Below are positions 34,717 to 42,964 of a DNA stretch of 57,401 bases, one piece after another. Each line of letters begins with the position of its first letter. The first letter of the stretch is position 1. Under the pieces are notes generated by a model, which searched no databases, was not told where the DNA came from, and was given only the letters and a program-made list of their open reading frames with translations. Location: NCBI GenBank assembly GCA_014804615.1, contig JAAUZL010000024.1, positions 197,963 through 255,363 of the forward strand, read 5' to 3'. Source of the DNA: Lachnospiraceae bacterium. GTDB taxonomy: Bacteria; Bacillota; Clostridia; Lachnospirales; Lachnospiraceae. The position numbers were made by a program, and so were the translations under genes.

Positions 34717-35700
34717 TTATTTGCCAAGCAATACCTTACTCCACCATGCAGAAATTCCTATAATTTGTGCAATTCCGGTACATATCCCTGCAATAAGAAA
34801 AGCCGATAAAACTGATAGTATTGATACTATATACGCAGATTCGATCATGCTAAAATAACTCAAATAATCAATAAAAAAACCATGCATCACATATATTGCT
34901 AAAGAATTGCTTCCAAATATACATAGCATTTTATTAAAATAATTTGTTTCGCTCCATTTCTCCCGGAATTTGAAACATACTATGATGACACACAACGATA
35001 ATCCAATTCTAATAACCTGTGTTGTCCAATTCGTATCGTAAAACGAAAATTTTTGAAATACCAAAAAGTAAATTAACAAAGCAAACGATATTGCCCATTC
35101 ACTAATCATCATTTTCTGCAGCACTTCATTATCGACTATGATAACCGCAAAAAAATACGGTATTGCATAACTCAACATATTAATTATATATTGATTCTTT
35201 GTTAACAACGCAAGCAGTACCGTTATAGCTTCAAGGAATCCGCATACACATATGTCTAATATGTAGTTGGATCTATTTCCCATTTTTCTCTTGATCATCC
35301 AATATAAGAAATGCAGAACTTTAAGTCCAAATAACACCGGAAAGAACCATAATCCGCCTTGCTTATATCCTAATAACATTAAGCCAAAATCTTTTATATT
35401 CACTTCCCATATCGATCCTGAGATTACCTCATACAAAATATTCCAGCTTACATATGGAATGAGCAGCCTTTGTACTCTTTTCATCAACATCTGCCATTCC
35501 TTCATCGCATATTTCTCTCGGTTCGATTCTTCAATATATGCAGACACAAACATCAGGAGCGGCATATGAAACGAATAAACCAGATTAAACAGCATATTCC
35601 CCTGCGGAATAACATTGTTTAAACTATGTCCCACAATGACAGCCACAATCGCAATCCCTTTAAGACAATCCATATAGGCATTTCTTTTCCCGCTAATCAT
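34717..35700 (-). CDS. Acyltransferase-3 family membrane protein
   Basis: A 327-residue protein with about ten membrane segments. It begins RNAYMDCLKGIAIVAVIVGHSLN with the family's conserved His in VGHS, followed by SFHMPLLMFVSAY. Members of this family (OafA, WecH and NeuD-independent O-acetylases) use acetyl-CoA or similar donors to acylate sugars in or across the membrane. The start overlaps the preceding GT2 gene by 8 bp (ATGATTAG), pointing to coupled translation and perhaps action on the sugar that GT2 adds. The gene is markedly AT-rich compared with both ends of the window. Confidence 0.88.
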   Translation of the reverse strand: MISGKRNAYMDCLKGIAIVAVIVGHSLNNVIPQGNMLFNLVYSFHMPLLMFVSAYIEESNREKYAMKEWQMLMKRVQRLLIPYVSWNILYEVISGSIWEVNIKDFGLMLLGYKQGGLWFFPVLFGLKVLHFLYWMIKRKMGNRSNYILDICVCGFLEAITVLLALLTKNQYIINMLSYAIPYFFAVIIVDNEVLQKMMISEWAISFALLIYFLVFQKFSFYDTNWTTQVIRIGLSLCVIIVCFKFREKWSETNYFNKMLCIFGSNSLAIYVMHGFFIDYLSYFSMIESAYIVSILSVLSAFLIAGICTGIAQIIGISAWWSKVLLGK

Positions 35701-36457
35701 CTGTCATATCCCTTCTTCTTACAAACTGCCACAGCACCCGCAATGTCCTTTTCAGGTCGATCAGCCACGCGTTTTTGATCCCATTGGACACTAACGCCTG
35801 ATGCCCTTCTTTTACAGATAACCAATAACTCCCCATACTGCCCGTACTGGTGCCGCCGTAATACATCCTCAATATGGTAACCGGAACATAGGCAAGCCGT
35901 ACATCGTTATTTTTTAAAATACGAACCATAAACTCATAATCGGCCGAGCAGCGATAATTGGTATCATACAAACCGTATTTTTCATACACTTCTCTTTTCA
36001 GATACAAGGTCGGATGTCCCGGCATCCACCCCTGTCTGATCTTTCCCCTGCCCATCTTCCAATACCGGATCACCTTATCATCCGTCGCATAGATCAAATC
36101 TGCATGTGCTCCCTCACAGTTTCCTCTATCTATCGCTTCTACCATCCATTTCACAGCATGATCCGACAAAAACAGATCATTAAAAAATGCTATCACTTCA
36201 CCGGTAGATAACCGATATCCTTTATTCATAGCATCGTAAATGCCCTGGTCTTTTTCTGACAGCCATTTTACTTCGTATTTGCTTCGTTTTGCGTACTCCT
36301 GAATCACATCTATCGTTCCATCCGTAGATTGTCCATCTACAATAACAACTTCTATCTTCGGAAAGTCCTGCATCTCAATGCTTTCCAGAGTACGCTTTAC
36401 ATTTTCTATGCAATTATAAGTTGTCAATATCAGTGATACCTTCACCGATTCTCCCAT
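35693..36457 (-). CDS. Family 2 glycosyltransferase with altered metal motif
   Basis: A 254-residue WcaA-like GT-A enzyme (KVSLILTTYNCIENVKRTL, VIVDGQSTDGTIDVI, SEKDQGIYDAMNKGYRLSTG). Where relatives normally have FLNSDD, this protein has FFNDLFLSD, so the metal-binding acidic pair is shifted or lost. It keeps GWMPGHPTLYLKREVYEKYG, a conserved acceptor-side region. Start 36457 has GGGAG 8 bases upstream and overlaps DUF2304 by 44 bp. A GTG 12 bases later is an alternative. It is still probably active, since the fold is complete, but that should be tested. Confidence 0.87.
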   Translation of the reverse strand: MGESVKVSLILTTYNCIENVKRTLESIEMQDFPKIEVVIVDGQSTDGTIDVIQEYAKRSKYEVKWLSEKDQGIYDAMNKGYRLSTGEVIAFFNDLFLSDHAVKWMVEAIDRGNCEGAHADLIYATDDKVIRYWKMGRGKIRQGWMPGHPTLYLKREVYEKYGLYDTNYRCSADYEFMVRILKNNDVRLAYVPVTILRMYYGGTSTGSMGSYWLSVKEGHQALVSNGIKNAWLIDLKRTLRVLWQFVRRRDMTDD

Positions 36458-36827
36458 CGTTTTTACTCCCGGTGTTTTGATTTTCCAATTCTCTGATACG
36501 CTTATCCAGAATAGCGATTTCCTGCACAAGCTGGCGTATTTTCATATTTTGTCTGGAAGCAATGGATGTCAGTGCCATCAAAATCATGAGTATAAAAGCA
36601 ATACACATGATAAAAAGCCCATTCATATTATCTTCAATGCCGAAGATATGGATAATACGTATCAAAAGCTCCGGGAAAATAACAAGGCTTCCCATAACGA
36701 CGCCCGCCAACAACCATAAAAGGGTATATTTTAAGTTCAGCGCCCTCTGCTTCAAAAAGTACAGTATAATGATAAAATAACATATCACCGCAATGATCAA
36801 TGTAACTCTCAATGTAGAAGGAATCAT
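36414..36827 (-). CDS. DUF2304 small membrane protein
   Basis: A 137-residue protein with three membrane segments (about residues 7-25, 33-55 and 68-90) and a C-terminal coiled-coil-like tail (NMKIRQLVQEIAILDKRIRE). The core YTLLWLLAGVVMGSLVIFPELL is typical of DUF2304, which nearly always follows a DPM1-like GT2 gene, as here (36849-37595). It is thought to be a membrane anchor or partner for that GT2; that is association, not biochemistry. AGGAG precedes the ATG. Confidence 0.88.
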   Translation of the reverse strand: MIPSTLRVTLIIAVICYFIIILYFLKQRALNLKYTLLWLLAGVVMGSLVIFPELLIRIIHIFGIEDNMNGLFIMCIAFILMILMALTSIASRQNMKIRQLVQEIAILDKRIRELENQNTGSKNDGRIGEGITDIDNL

Positions 36828-36848
36828 CTCGGTCTCCTAACCTCTCTC

Positions 36849-37595
36849 TTAGTCAATATCCGCAGGGACAATCTTAGCTCTTCTGAATCCGTAACTTAAT
36901 CGGCAGATCAGAATCGCCAACGTCACCTTTATCATATAATAAATGGATCTGCCAAACGTTATAGAGCTTTTACCGCCTTCTCTTGCCCTCATCTGCACAG
37001 GCACTTCCATGACCTTTCCTCTGTGCATGACCGCCGTGACGATTGCCTCCGGTTCCGGATAATCGGTAGGATAGTCTTTGGCATAAATACCGATAAATTT
37101 TTTGTTCACTGCGCGGTATCCGCTCGTTACGTCTATAATTTTGCGTCCTGTCGTTATATTTATCAAAAAACTCAATATACCGATTCCGATCCTTCTCGTT
37201 TGCGAAGATTGGAAGCCCTCTTTCTTGATAAACCGTGAACCGATTACAACGTCCGCCTCTTTTGCCAGCAGCGGCTTCAACATTGCTTCCAAATAGGCAA
37301 TATCATGCTGTCCGTCTCCATCCATCTGCACCGCAATGTCATAATCATTCTTATAAGCATAGACATATCCTGCCTGCACTGCACCGCCGATTCCCAGATT
37401 GATCGACAAATCCAGATATTGATAGCCCCTCTTCTCGCATATTTTCAAAGTATTGTCCGTAGAGCCGTCATTCACGATCAAATAATCATATTGAGGTGCC
37501 TGGTCAAGTAAATGATGTATGACTTGTTCAATATTTGCCGACTCGTTATATGCCGGTATGATAATTAATACCTTTACTTCTTCCTCATTTTTCAT
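36849..37595 (-). CDS. DPM1-like family 2 glycosyltransferase
   Basis: A 248-residue polyprenyl-phosphate sugar transferase. Motifs: IIIPAYNESANIEQVI, YLIVNDGSTDNT, QMDGDGQHD (metal site), VIGSRF, and VTSGYRAVNKKF. It should load a sugar from a nucleotide donor onto polyprenyl phosphate in the cytoplasm, producing the donor used by GT-C enzymes outside. A GT-C-like gene is directly upstream (11-bp overlap) and a DUF2304 gene directly downstream, so the three form a natural set. Confidence 0.93.
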   Translation of the reverse strand: MKNEEEVKVLIIIPAYNESANIEQVIHHLLDQAPQYDYLIVNDGSTDNTLKICEKRGYQYLDLSINLGIGGAVQAGYVYAYKNDYDIAVQMDGDGQHDIAYLEAMLKPLLAKEADVVIGSRFIKKEGFQSSQTRRIGIGILSFLINITTGRKIIDVTSGYRAVNKKFIGIYAKDYPTDYPEPEAIVTAVMHRGKVMEVPVQMRAREGGKSSITFGRSIYYMIKVTLAILICRLSYGFRRAKIVPADID

Positions 37596-39150
37596 TGTCT
37601 TGCCCCTCTATATCCGCTTCTTCATATCTTTTCGTTCTCCCGCCTCTTAATCCGGCTGCCTTTCTCATGACAGAATTCTTAATATAATGCTTCCACATCT
37701 GCAAAAGAAGCAGAAAATATGCAATATAGAAAATGCCGAAATTGTAGAATAGATATCTTTTCTGTCCGAAAAAAACAATGGATATTATCACAACCATGAT
37801 AATATTCGTTCCCAAGACAGCTGCCATGAATTCCGCATAGGCATTCTCTATTTTTTTGTTCCGATATGCCCATACTGTCAGCAATATTGCAGACACATAC
37901 AGAAACAATGTGATTAAATGGCACAGCATATAGATCCGCTCTACCTGAAAAAACACAGTGCTGACAAAAGCCTGCGGCAGCAGCATGACCACATGATATA
38001 GAAATCTTCCCGGATGAGCCTTGATCAGTGTCGTTCCCATGATCATCCAATTATGATTTCTGGCAGCAAGATAGCTGCTGCCCGAAAGAAGCTCCGGATG
38101 TTCCTCATAATAATGCTGTTCCTCACGCATGCATTCAATACCTATTAACGCACTTCCCGTGATATCCTTCCACATCCAGAGTCCCGATCTGGCATAGGAA
38201 TATCTGTATCCCGCCTCATTGATTCTTTCATATAAGCGCAGATACAAATCTTGTATCTGCTCATCTTCAAACAATCGATAATCTTCATAATCCGCTTCAT
38301 ACATACCCTTATCAAAAATCAAGGTAACATACTGGCTCGGCGACGCCTCTTGTCCAGATTTTTGTTTTTCTGCTTCTTCCGATCCCATCTCTGCTGCTGT
38401 TGCCTGCCGTTCACGCATTTCCCGCATCGCTATCTGATATCTGCCGGCAATTTGGGACGTTATCCCAATTCCTACAAGCCCGATGATAAGCGCCCCAATA
38501 GTTCCCAGGAGAAACCGCAGCAGGATCTTCTTCCGGCTTCCAGCATTCTTTCTCATAAGCATGATATAGAGGCAGGCTGCAGCACATATACCAAACAGAA
38601 TCTGGAGTTGCGATCTGATAGACGACATAAATATCGTCACTGCACACAAAATACCAAGCCATTTACCGCTCTTACGCCAAACCGTCTGCAAGAGAGCCGC
38701 CGAAAACAAATAGAATGCCGCATAAGCAATACCCTCTGTGAGAATAACACGAGTCGTCATCACATCCGGTAGATCAGCCGTAAACGTAAGAAGTGAAAGC
38801 AGGAAACATATATAAGATTCCAGATAATTTAGCTGAAATTGTTTTTTTATCGTCCTGATAAAAATAATGACGCATCCGGCAGCAAATATTGATTGTTCTG
38901 CCACAACCGCATACAGATAACTGTTTTCTCCGAATAACAGCCTGTTTCCATACAGAAAAAGCGGATATATCGGCATAACTCCTTCCATTCCACTGGAAAG
39001 GTTCATATAAGTCTCACTATCATCAATCAGATAATAATTCAACTGTCCCAAAAACAGAAAGGCAAGAATGGATAGCAGCACCAGCGACAGATAAAACAAC
39101 CTTTCCGCCAGTCTGCTGTTCGATTGTAGTTTTTCCTTCCATCTCCGCAT
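37585..39150 (-). CDS. Polytopic membrane protein, GT-C glycosyltransferase-like
   Basis: A 521-residue protein with about 11 membrane segments. The first outer loop has YYLIDDSETYMNLSSGM, with the acidic pair expected in GT-C enzymes, and YPLFLYGNRLLFG. A large soluble loop lies at roughly residues 250-370. I start at ATG 39150 because GAGG lies 6 bases upstream; the in-frame ATG 12 bases earlier has no site. Next to a DPM1-like GT2, it is likely to use the polyprenyl-linked sugar made by that enzyme. The specific family is not recognised. Confidence 0.68.
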   Translation of the reverse strand: MRRWKEKLQSNSRLAERLFYLSLVLLSILAFLFLGQLNYYLIDDSETYMNLSSGMEGVMPIYPLFLYGNRLLFGENSYLYAVVAEQSIFAAGCVIIFIRTIKKQFQLNYLESYICFLLSLLTFTADLPDVMTTRVILTEGIAYAAFYLFSAALLQTVWRKSGKWLGILCAVTIFMSSIRSQLQILFGICAAACLYIMLMRKNAGSRKKILLRFLLGTIGALIIGLVGIGITSQIAGRYQIAMREMRERQATAAEMGSEEAEKQKSGQEASPSQYVTLIFDKGMYEADYEDYRLFEDEQIQDLYLRLYERINEAGYRYSYARSGLWMWKDITGSALIGIECMREEQHYYEEHPELLSGSSYLAARNHNWMIMGTTLIKAHPGRFLYHVVMLLPQAFVSTVFFQVERIYMLCHLITLFLYVSAILLTVWAYRNKKIENAYAEFMAAVLGTNIIMVVIISIVFFGQKRYLFYNFGIFYIAYFLLLLQMWKHYIKNSVMRKAAGLRGGRTKRYEEADIEGQDNEK

Positions 39151-39171
39151 AGGATACCTCATATTCTATAT

Positions 39172-40326
39172 CTATACATTTTTATCATTTTCCAACTCCC
39201 CTATGATCCTCTCTATCTGTCCATAATAATTTCCAAACTGAAAATTATCCTTCACATGCTGATAAGCCGCAGCGCCCATTTTCATGAGATTGTCCTTATC
39301 AGATATGATTTTCTCCATCTTCTCTTTCAAGTCTTCTTTATTCTTATCTTCAAATATATACCCTGTTATTCCATTCTTGATATAATTTGCGGTCCCGTTA
39401 TCACTGCCGCTGATAGCAGGAATAGAAAATGCCATAGCCTCCAAATGGGAAACGGCCGCCGGCTCGTCGGTGCTTGGAAGCACAAAAACATCTGCTCTTT
39501 TATACTCCTTTTCCACAGCATCTCTGTCAAGGTTAGTCAAAAGACTAACGGCACCTTCCAGCTTATGTTCCTTCACATAGCTGCTCACTTTCCGATAGTA
39601 TTCCTCATGGAAACGGTTCGACATCTCTCCTGCGATCACAAGGTGCAGGCGATATTTCGGAAGCAGCTCCTCTACGGCTTCTATCATCATCTGCAGATTT
39701 TTCCGTTTCTGATATTTCCCAATGCAAAAAACATTAATGTACTCATCCGCAAAATATATCTTTTCTTCGGGCCTCACTTGTGGTTCCATCAAAAAAGGCG
39801 CCAGATATGCGGTCTCATCCCGCACCAGACCGCTGTAGTCTGTTCCTACGACATCTACCGGCGTAATACGGTACTTGGGCGTCAACTTCCAGACCAATTT
39901 GTGCGCTCTATTCATTACCGTGGGTTTCTCCCATACAGGAGTCTGATTATAGAGGATCGCTGGTATTTTGTAGTGCTTACAAATTGCATTCATACAAATC
40001 GTATACATGGAACGTTCTCTTAAAATGGCCACATCAGGTCGAAAAGCTTTGATATATTTTGCCAGTTTTACCATTGGTGGAATACCATATTTTAGCTTCA
40101 TGTCCGCAGCCACAGGGTCATTCTTTTTCAGAACCTTAACGTACAGATGATCAAACACTTTAAAAATTCCGGAATATCCTATCACATCAGGTTTTACACA
40201 TGTGTAATCTTCCACTTTTCCGGCATACTGGCTTATGATCCGGACTTCATGTCCGTTTTCCTTCCAGCCTTTCATGATGGTTGTCTGATTCGTATGATAT
40301 CTATGAGACATATATAAAACTTTCAT
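39172..40326 (-). CDS. GT-B glycosyltransferase, family 4
   Basis: A 384-residue GT4 enzyme. It begins KVLYMSHRYHTNQTTIMKGW; the C-domain has VFCIGKYQKRKNLQMMIEAV, LVIAGEMSNRF and EX7E as EPAAVSHLE, with AMAFSIPAISGSDNG after it. It is typical of capsule synthesis enzymes. It follows the GT-D gene with a 13-bp gap and precedes the GT-C-like gene by 21 bp, all one strand. GAGG lies 11 bases before the ATG. Sugar unknown. Confidence 0.9.
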   Translation of the reverse strand: MKVLYMSHRYHTNQTTIMKGWKENGHEVRIISQYAGKVEDYTCVKPDVIGYSGIFKVFDHLYVKVLKKNDPVAADMKLKYGIPPMVKLAKYIKAFRPDVAILRERSMYTICMNAICKHYKIPAILYNQTPVWEKPTVMNRAHKLVWKLTPKYRITPVDVVGTDYSGLVRDETAYLAPFLMEPQVRPEEKIYFADEYINVFCIGKYQKRKNLQMMIEAVEELLPKYRLHLVIAGEMSNRFHEEYYRKVSSYVKEHKLEGAVSLLTNLDRDAVEKEYKRADVFVLPSTDEPAAVSHLEAMAFSIPAISGSDNGTANYIKNGITGYIFEDKNKEDLKEKMEKIISDKDNLMKMGAAAYQHVKDNFQFGNYYGQIERIIGELENDKNV

Positions 40327-40339
40327 ATGTCATGAAACC

Positions 40340-41203
40340 TCATATCCTCTTTTTTATCTGGGCAAGATATTCATGATATCCTGCATTTTTATTTGCCTCT
40401 TCTCCGATTACATCATGTTTTGGCACCTTTTCTTTCTGCTTTGCCTGATGAAGATACCATTCATATTCCATATCAAGATTTCCGATGTCAAGCGCTCTGT
40501 AACCTTCCAGGAAAAGTTTCTCCACCAGAAATTTGGCTGCGACTCCCAGGGAAACCAAAAACAACCTGTCCTTCGGATACTTTTTACAACATGTAAATAG
40601 TTCATCCAGCCTTTTATAGGCATCGCTGCTCGGTCCAATGATCCTCTCTATGCTTCTTGCACTGTCTAATAAATCATTACCTACACCATTATGTGTCCTC
40701 TCTCCTTCTACGACAACGATATCTTTATCTTTCCAGATCTCCCTTATCTTCTCTGCCTGTTGTCCGCACACGCTTTTATCTTCCAGAGCATAGTAGAATC
40801 TGGAAACGGAAGTATTGTAATATTCTCTGGTCGGATTACAGTATTTTTCATAGATCTTTCGGGAAAAAAGCAAATGGTCTTTCCAAAATTGTCTGCTTTC
40901 TTTCCGGTAAATGGACAAATCATCAAATATTTCGGGGATTGTAACTAGCATGTTCTCATGTTCATACGCTAGCAGTCTTTTCAGACCATCAATAATCTCC
41001 GGTTCCACCTGCTGCAATTTGAGACTTCTTCCCCGAATCATCGTAACTTCTCCGTCACCGAATCTTATCATGCTCTTATCTGTGTGAATTAGTTCGTCTA
41101 TTGTTTCCTCAACACTGTATACCACAATGGGGCATTTTTTTAACCCTGTCCGGTAAAACAGATAATCAATCTGTGCGAGAATGTCCTTTATCAGTCTTTT
41201 CAT
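40340..41203 (-). CDS. GT-D fold glycosyltransferase (DUF1792 / SP_1767-like)
   Basis: A 287-residue protein. The signature is MIRFGDGEVTMIRG around residue 45, the D-x-E metal site of the GT-D fold first described in a streptococcal adhesin-glycosylating enzyme. Further support: QQAEKIREIWKDKDIVVVEGE, SARSIERIIGPSSDAY and LFLVSLGVAAKFLVEKL, all typical of this family. The streptococcal enzyme extends a glycan on a serine-rich protein; other members sit in capsule loci. The start lies 38 bp inside the upstream ABC transporter gene and has AGAGGA 8 bases before it. Confidence 0.9.
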   Translation of the reverse strand: MKRLIKDILAQIDYLFYRTGLKKCPIVVYSVEETIDELIHTDKSMIRFGDGEVTMIRGRSLKLQQVEPEIIDGLKRLLAYEHENMLVTIPEIFDDLSIYRKESRQFWKDHLLFSRKIYEKYCNPTREYYNTSVSRFYYALEDKSVCGQQAEKIREIWKDKDIVVVEGERTHNGVGNDLLDSARSIERIIGPSSDAYKRLDELFTCCKKYPKDRLFLVSLGVAAKFLVEKLFLEGYRALDIGNLDMEYEWYLHQAKQKEKVPKHDVIGEEANKNAGYHEYLAQIKKRI

Positions 41204-42950
41204 TCAACACATCCTCTTTCTTCCTAATCTCTACTTTTCCATTTCCGACCTCATAGATCACATCGGCATTTTGTATCGTCGTCAACCTGTGCGCAATAAT
41301 AATCATAGTCTTTTCACCATGCAGATTTTCTATCGCTTCCATGACGGCTGTCTCTGTATCATTATCAAGGGCCGACGTTGCTTCGTCAAGAATAAGAATC
41401 TCCGGGTCATGATAAAGCGCTCTTGCAATACCGATACGCTGTCTTTGCCCTCCGGATAATCTGACACCCCTGTCACCCACAAAAGTATCCAATCCTCCCG
41501 ACAGGCTGATAACAAAGTCATATAACTGCGCCTGACGCAAAGCATTGATGACTGCCTGTTCATCAATTTCCTTTTCATCAATACCAAAGGCTACGTTATT
41601 GCGGATCGTATCATCTGATAAATAAATTGTCTGTGGTATATAACCAATTTCTTTCTGCCAAGTAGATAAATTCTTATATACATTCATGCCATCAGCATAG
41701 ATTTCCCCATTCTGCGGCTTTAAAAGCCCCAATAAAATATCCGCCATAGTAGACTTTCCTGCTCCTGACGCCCCAATAAAAGCCACAGTCTGCCCTTTTT
41801 TGATGGCATAGTCGGCATGCTCTATCACATTCGTTTCCCCATCAGGGTAATGATATGTTACATTTTTTACTTCAATTTTTTCCATCAGCTTCCATGCTTC
41901 ATCTTTATTCTGTGTCTCTGCCTCCACGGCACCGCTCAGATTCTCTACTTCCCGTAAATCTTTATAAATCAGCTCAAGCGACGGCATCGCATACAATACT
42001 GCTGATAAATGCTCATTGATTCTGCCGACAGAAGGCAGCAGTCTGAATGACGCTACCGCAAATACCGCAAGCTGCGGAACAAAATCAATCAAATCCTTTT
42101 GTCCGAAAAAGATTTTAAAAATAATCGCTAAAAGCAACCCTGTCATACTGACCATTTCAATAATATACTTCGGTACGACTCCAATCAACCGGTTCAGGCG
42201 AAGCACTCTGACATATTTTGCGAAATAATAGTCATAGTGCTTAATAAAGCTCTCTTCTCTGTTTAAAACCTTAATTTCCTTAATGCCGCCTAAAGACTGA
42301 TTCATCCACTGATAGATTTTGGATTTATGCTGCTGCCCTTCTCTGCCCCATGCACTGGAATATTTTTTAGATATTAGAGAAAAAAACGCTAAACAAAGAA
42401 CAAGCAGTCCTGCAATAATAATAGTAATGGAATGGCTCACAATATAAAGATAAATACCAATGGCAATGCAGACACATATTTCGGCTATCATTTCCATAAG
42501 GTGAATAATCCCTTTTGCGAACTGGTCCGTATCTTCCTGCATACTTCTCTGTAGTACGGAAATATTGTTATTTAAGTGAAATGTATACGGTTCATTCATA
42601 TATGCTTTTAACAAATCCGTTGAAATCGTCCTCTGGATCCGATAGGAAAATTTATAAATTGCATTCTTTTCCACGATTGTATAAACATCTTTTACAACAT
42701 AGATAACAATAATTCCGCCTGCAAGAAGCGCCAGAAAATATTCTATGCTTTGAAAAGAAAAAAGATCATAAATAAATGCGATTGTACTGCTTTTGTCTAT
42801 TGTAGCCGGATCCATGATTAAGTCGATGAACGGTGAAAAAATAGACACTGCCAGCAATTCTAAAAAACTTCCGATGATCACAGCTATCATCAGAAATACT
42901 ATTTTGATCTTATCCGCTTTCGTAAAAATATAGTTTAACTTATGAAACAT
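41166..42950 (-). CDS. ABC transporter, fused membrane and ATPase domains (flippase-like)
   Basis: A 594-residue half-transporter, a paralogue of the one at 25694-27496 (both start with MFH and share ATSALD, DDTIRNNVAFG and the layout of the C-terminal coil). Walker A is GASGAGKST, signature LSGGQRQRIGIARAL, Walker B ILILDEATSALD, switch HRLTT. The membrane domain covers residues 1-320. Likely role is flipping a lipid-linked oligosaccharide outwards. It lies between a GT-C-like gene and the GT-D gene in the right-hand operon. AGGA precedes the ATG by 7 bases. Confidence 0.9.
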   Translation of the reverse strand: MFHKLNYIFTKADKIKIVFLMIAVIIGSFLELLAVSIFSPFIDLIMDPATIDKSSTIAFIYDLFSFQSIEYFLALLAGGIIVIYVVKDVYTIVEKNAIYKFSYRIQRTISTDLLKAYMNEPYTFHLNNNISVLQRSMQEDTDQFAKGIIHLMEMIAEICVCIAIGIYLYIVSHSITIIIAGLLVLCLAFFSLISKKYSSAWGREGQQHKSKIYQWMNQSLGGIKEIKVLNREESFIKHYDYYFAKYVRVLRLNRLIGVVPKYIIEMVSMTGLLLAIIFKIFFGQKDLIDFVPQLAVFAVASFRLLPSVGRINEHLSAVLYAMPSLELIYKDLREVENLSGAVEAETQNKDEAWKLMEKIEVKNVTYHYPDGETNVIEHADYAIKKGQTVAFIGASGAGKSTMADILLGLLKPQNGEIYADGMNVYKNLSTWQKEIGYIPQTIYLSDDTIRNNVAFGIDEKEIDEQAVINALRQAQLYDFVISLSGGLDTFVGDRGVRLSGGQRQRIGIARALYHDPEILILDEATSALDNDTETAVMEAIENLHGEKTMIIIAHRLTTIQNADVIYEVGNGKVEIRKKEDVLNEKTDKGHSRTD

Positions 42951-42964
42951 CTCTTCGTCCTTCC

